From an uncultured Chloroflexota bacterium (GTDB taxonomy: Bacteria; Chloroflexota; Dehalococcoidia; UBA3495), in assembly GCA_913052545.1 (NCBI GenBank), contig CAJXEF010000012.1, forward strand, positions 1-23,000: a DNA stretch of 23,000 nucleotides. Reading direction: 5' to 3'. A model generated the notes under the pieces. That model saw nothing but the letters and a program-made list of their open reading frames with translations. It had not been told where the DNA came from and searched no databases. The position numbers and the translations under genes are program-made. The stretch's first letter is position 1. Every line of letters starts with the position of its first letter. Shown piece by piece: positions 22,876 through 23,000 of the stretch.

Positions 22876-23000
22876 TGACCGTTAAAAAATTAGATCAAGA
22901 CAATAGTGAGGATATTATATGGGAAAAGCAACCTATAACACCGTGTTACAATTGCTTTAAAATAAAGCCAAATTTAGTATGGGTGAAGCAATGACCTTGA

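Noticed and set aside
22919..23000. A 13-codon rightward frame at 22919 and an ATG at 22991 near the window end, with a promoter-like TTGCTT/TAGTAT at 22952-22980
   Set aside because: The first is too short and unlike anything known. The second has only three codons before the window ends, so neither can be supported.
1..23000. CRISPR arrays, insertion sequences or long direct repeats
   Set aside because: Reading through both strands showed no regularly spaced repeats, no transposase and no terminal inverted repeats flanking a gene.

Overview
The window is about 23 kb of AT-leaning, tightly packed bacterial chromosome. It has no rRNA, complete tRNA, CRISPR array, transposase or other sign of a mobile element. 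The gene content suggests a free-living, probably marine member of the Chloroflexota (SAR202-like). It includes two CaiB/BaiF CoA-transferases with a MaoC-type hydratase, a crotonase, an SMP-30 lactonase, small VOC/NIPSNAP/SnoaL-type proteins and a phosphonate-type ABC transporter. This placement is inference from gene content; no phylogenetic marker was tested. Start sites often show GGAGG-type ribosome binding sites. TAA, TAG and TGA all serve as ordinary stops, so TGA is not globally reassigned.

Layout. (1) 1-405 is gene-free apart from a candidate promoter, followed by a VOC-fold protein (+). (2) 874-3826 is a leftward four-gene cluster read as crotonase, TlyA rRNA methylase, CinA-type amidase and MBL-fold hydrolase. 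(3) 4031-7184 reads rightward: SMP-30/gluconolactonase, a medium-chain dehydrogenase, a perfect 18-bp hairpin, then an orphan protein with a C-terminal D5-primase-like winged helix. (4) 7222-9818 holds queF (leftward) facing a NIPSNAP/SnoaL pair across a divergent promoter region, then the queuosine-precursor transporter yhhQ. (5) 9885-11132 encodes an MbfA-like fusion of a rubrerythrin-type domain and a VIT1-type iron transporter, followed by a convergent alpha/beta hydrolase. (6) rplY (L25) and a DUF3800-like protein read rightward. The latter abuts, end to end, the leftward operon phnD-phnC-phnE-phnE. (7) 17206-17585 is a 380-nt control region with divergent promoters, an inverted repeat and a structured leader. 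(8) 17586-21274 is a rightward MaoC/CoA-transferase/CoA-transferase operon. (9) 21312-22875 carries, leftward, a rhomboid protease and a BtuF-like cobalamin-binding protein.

The most striking observation is in that last gene (21312-22223, minus). A single in-frame TGA at 21936-21938 falls exactly where the family has the second Cys of a conserved CxxC motif. Twelve bases after the TGA a small hairpin begins, with a GGU in its apical loop, at the distance seen in bacterial SECIS elements. The rest of the frame is intact and conserved. This is either a selenocysteine-containing (CxxU) member of a family I do not know to contain selenoproteins, or a very young nonsense mutation. No Sec machinery genes lie in the window.

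Functional themes: queuosine supply (queF and yhhQ), iron handling (mbfA), import of reduced phosphorus (phnDCEE) and CoA-thioester catabolism.
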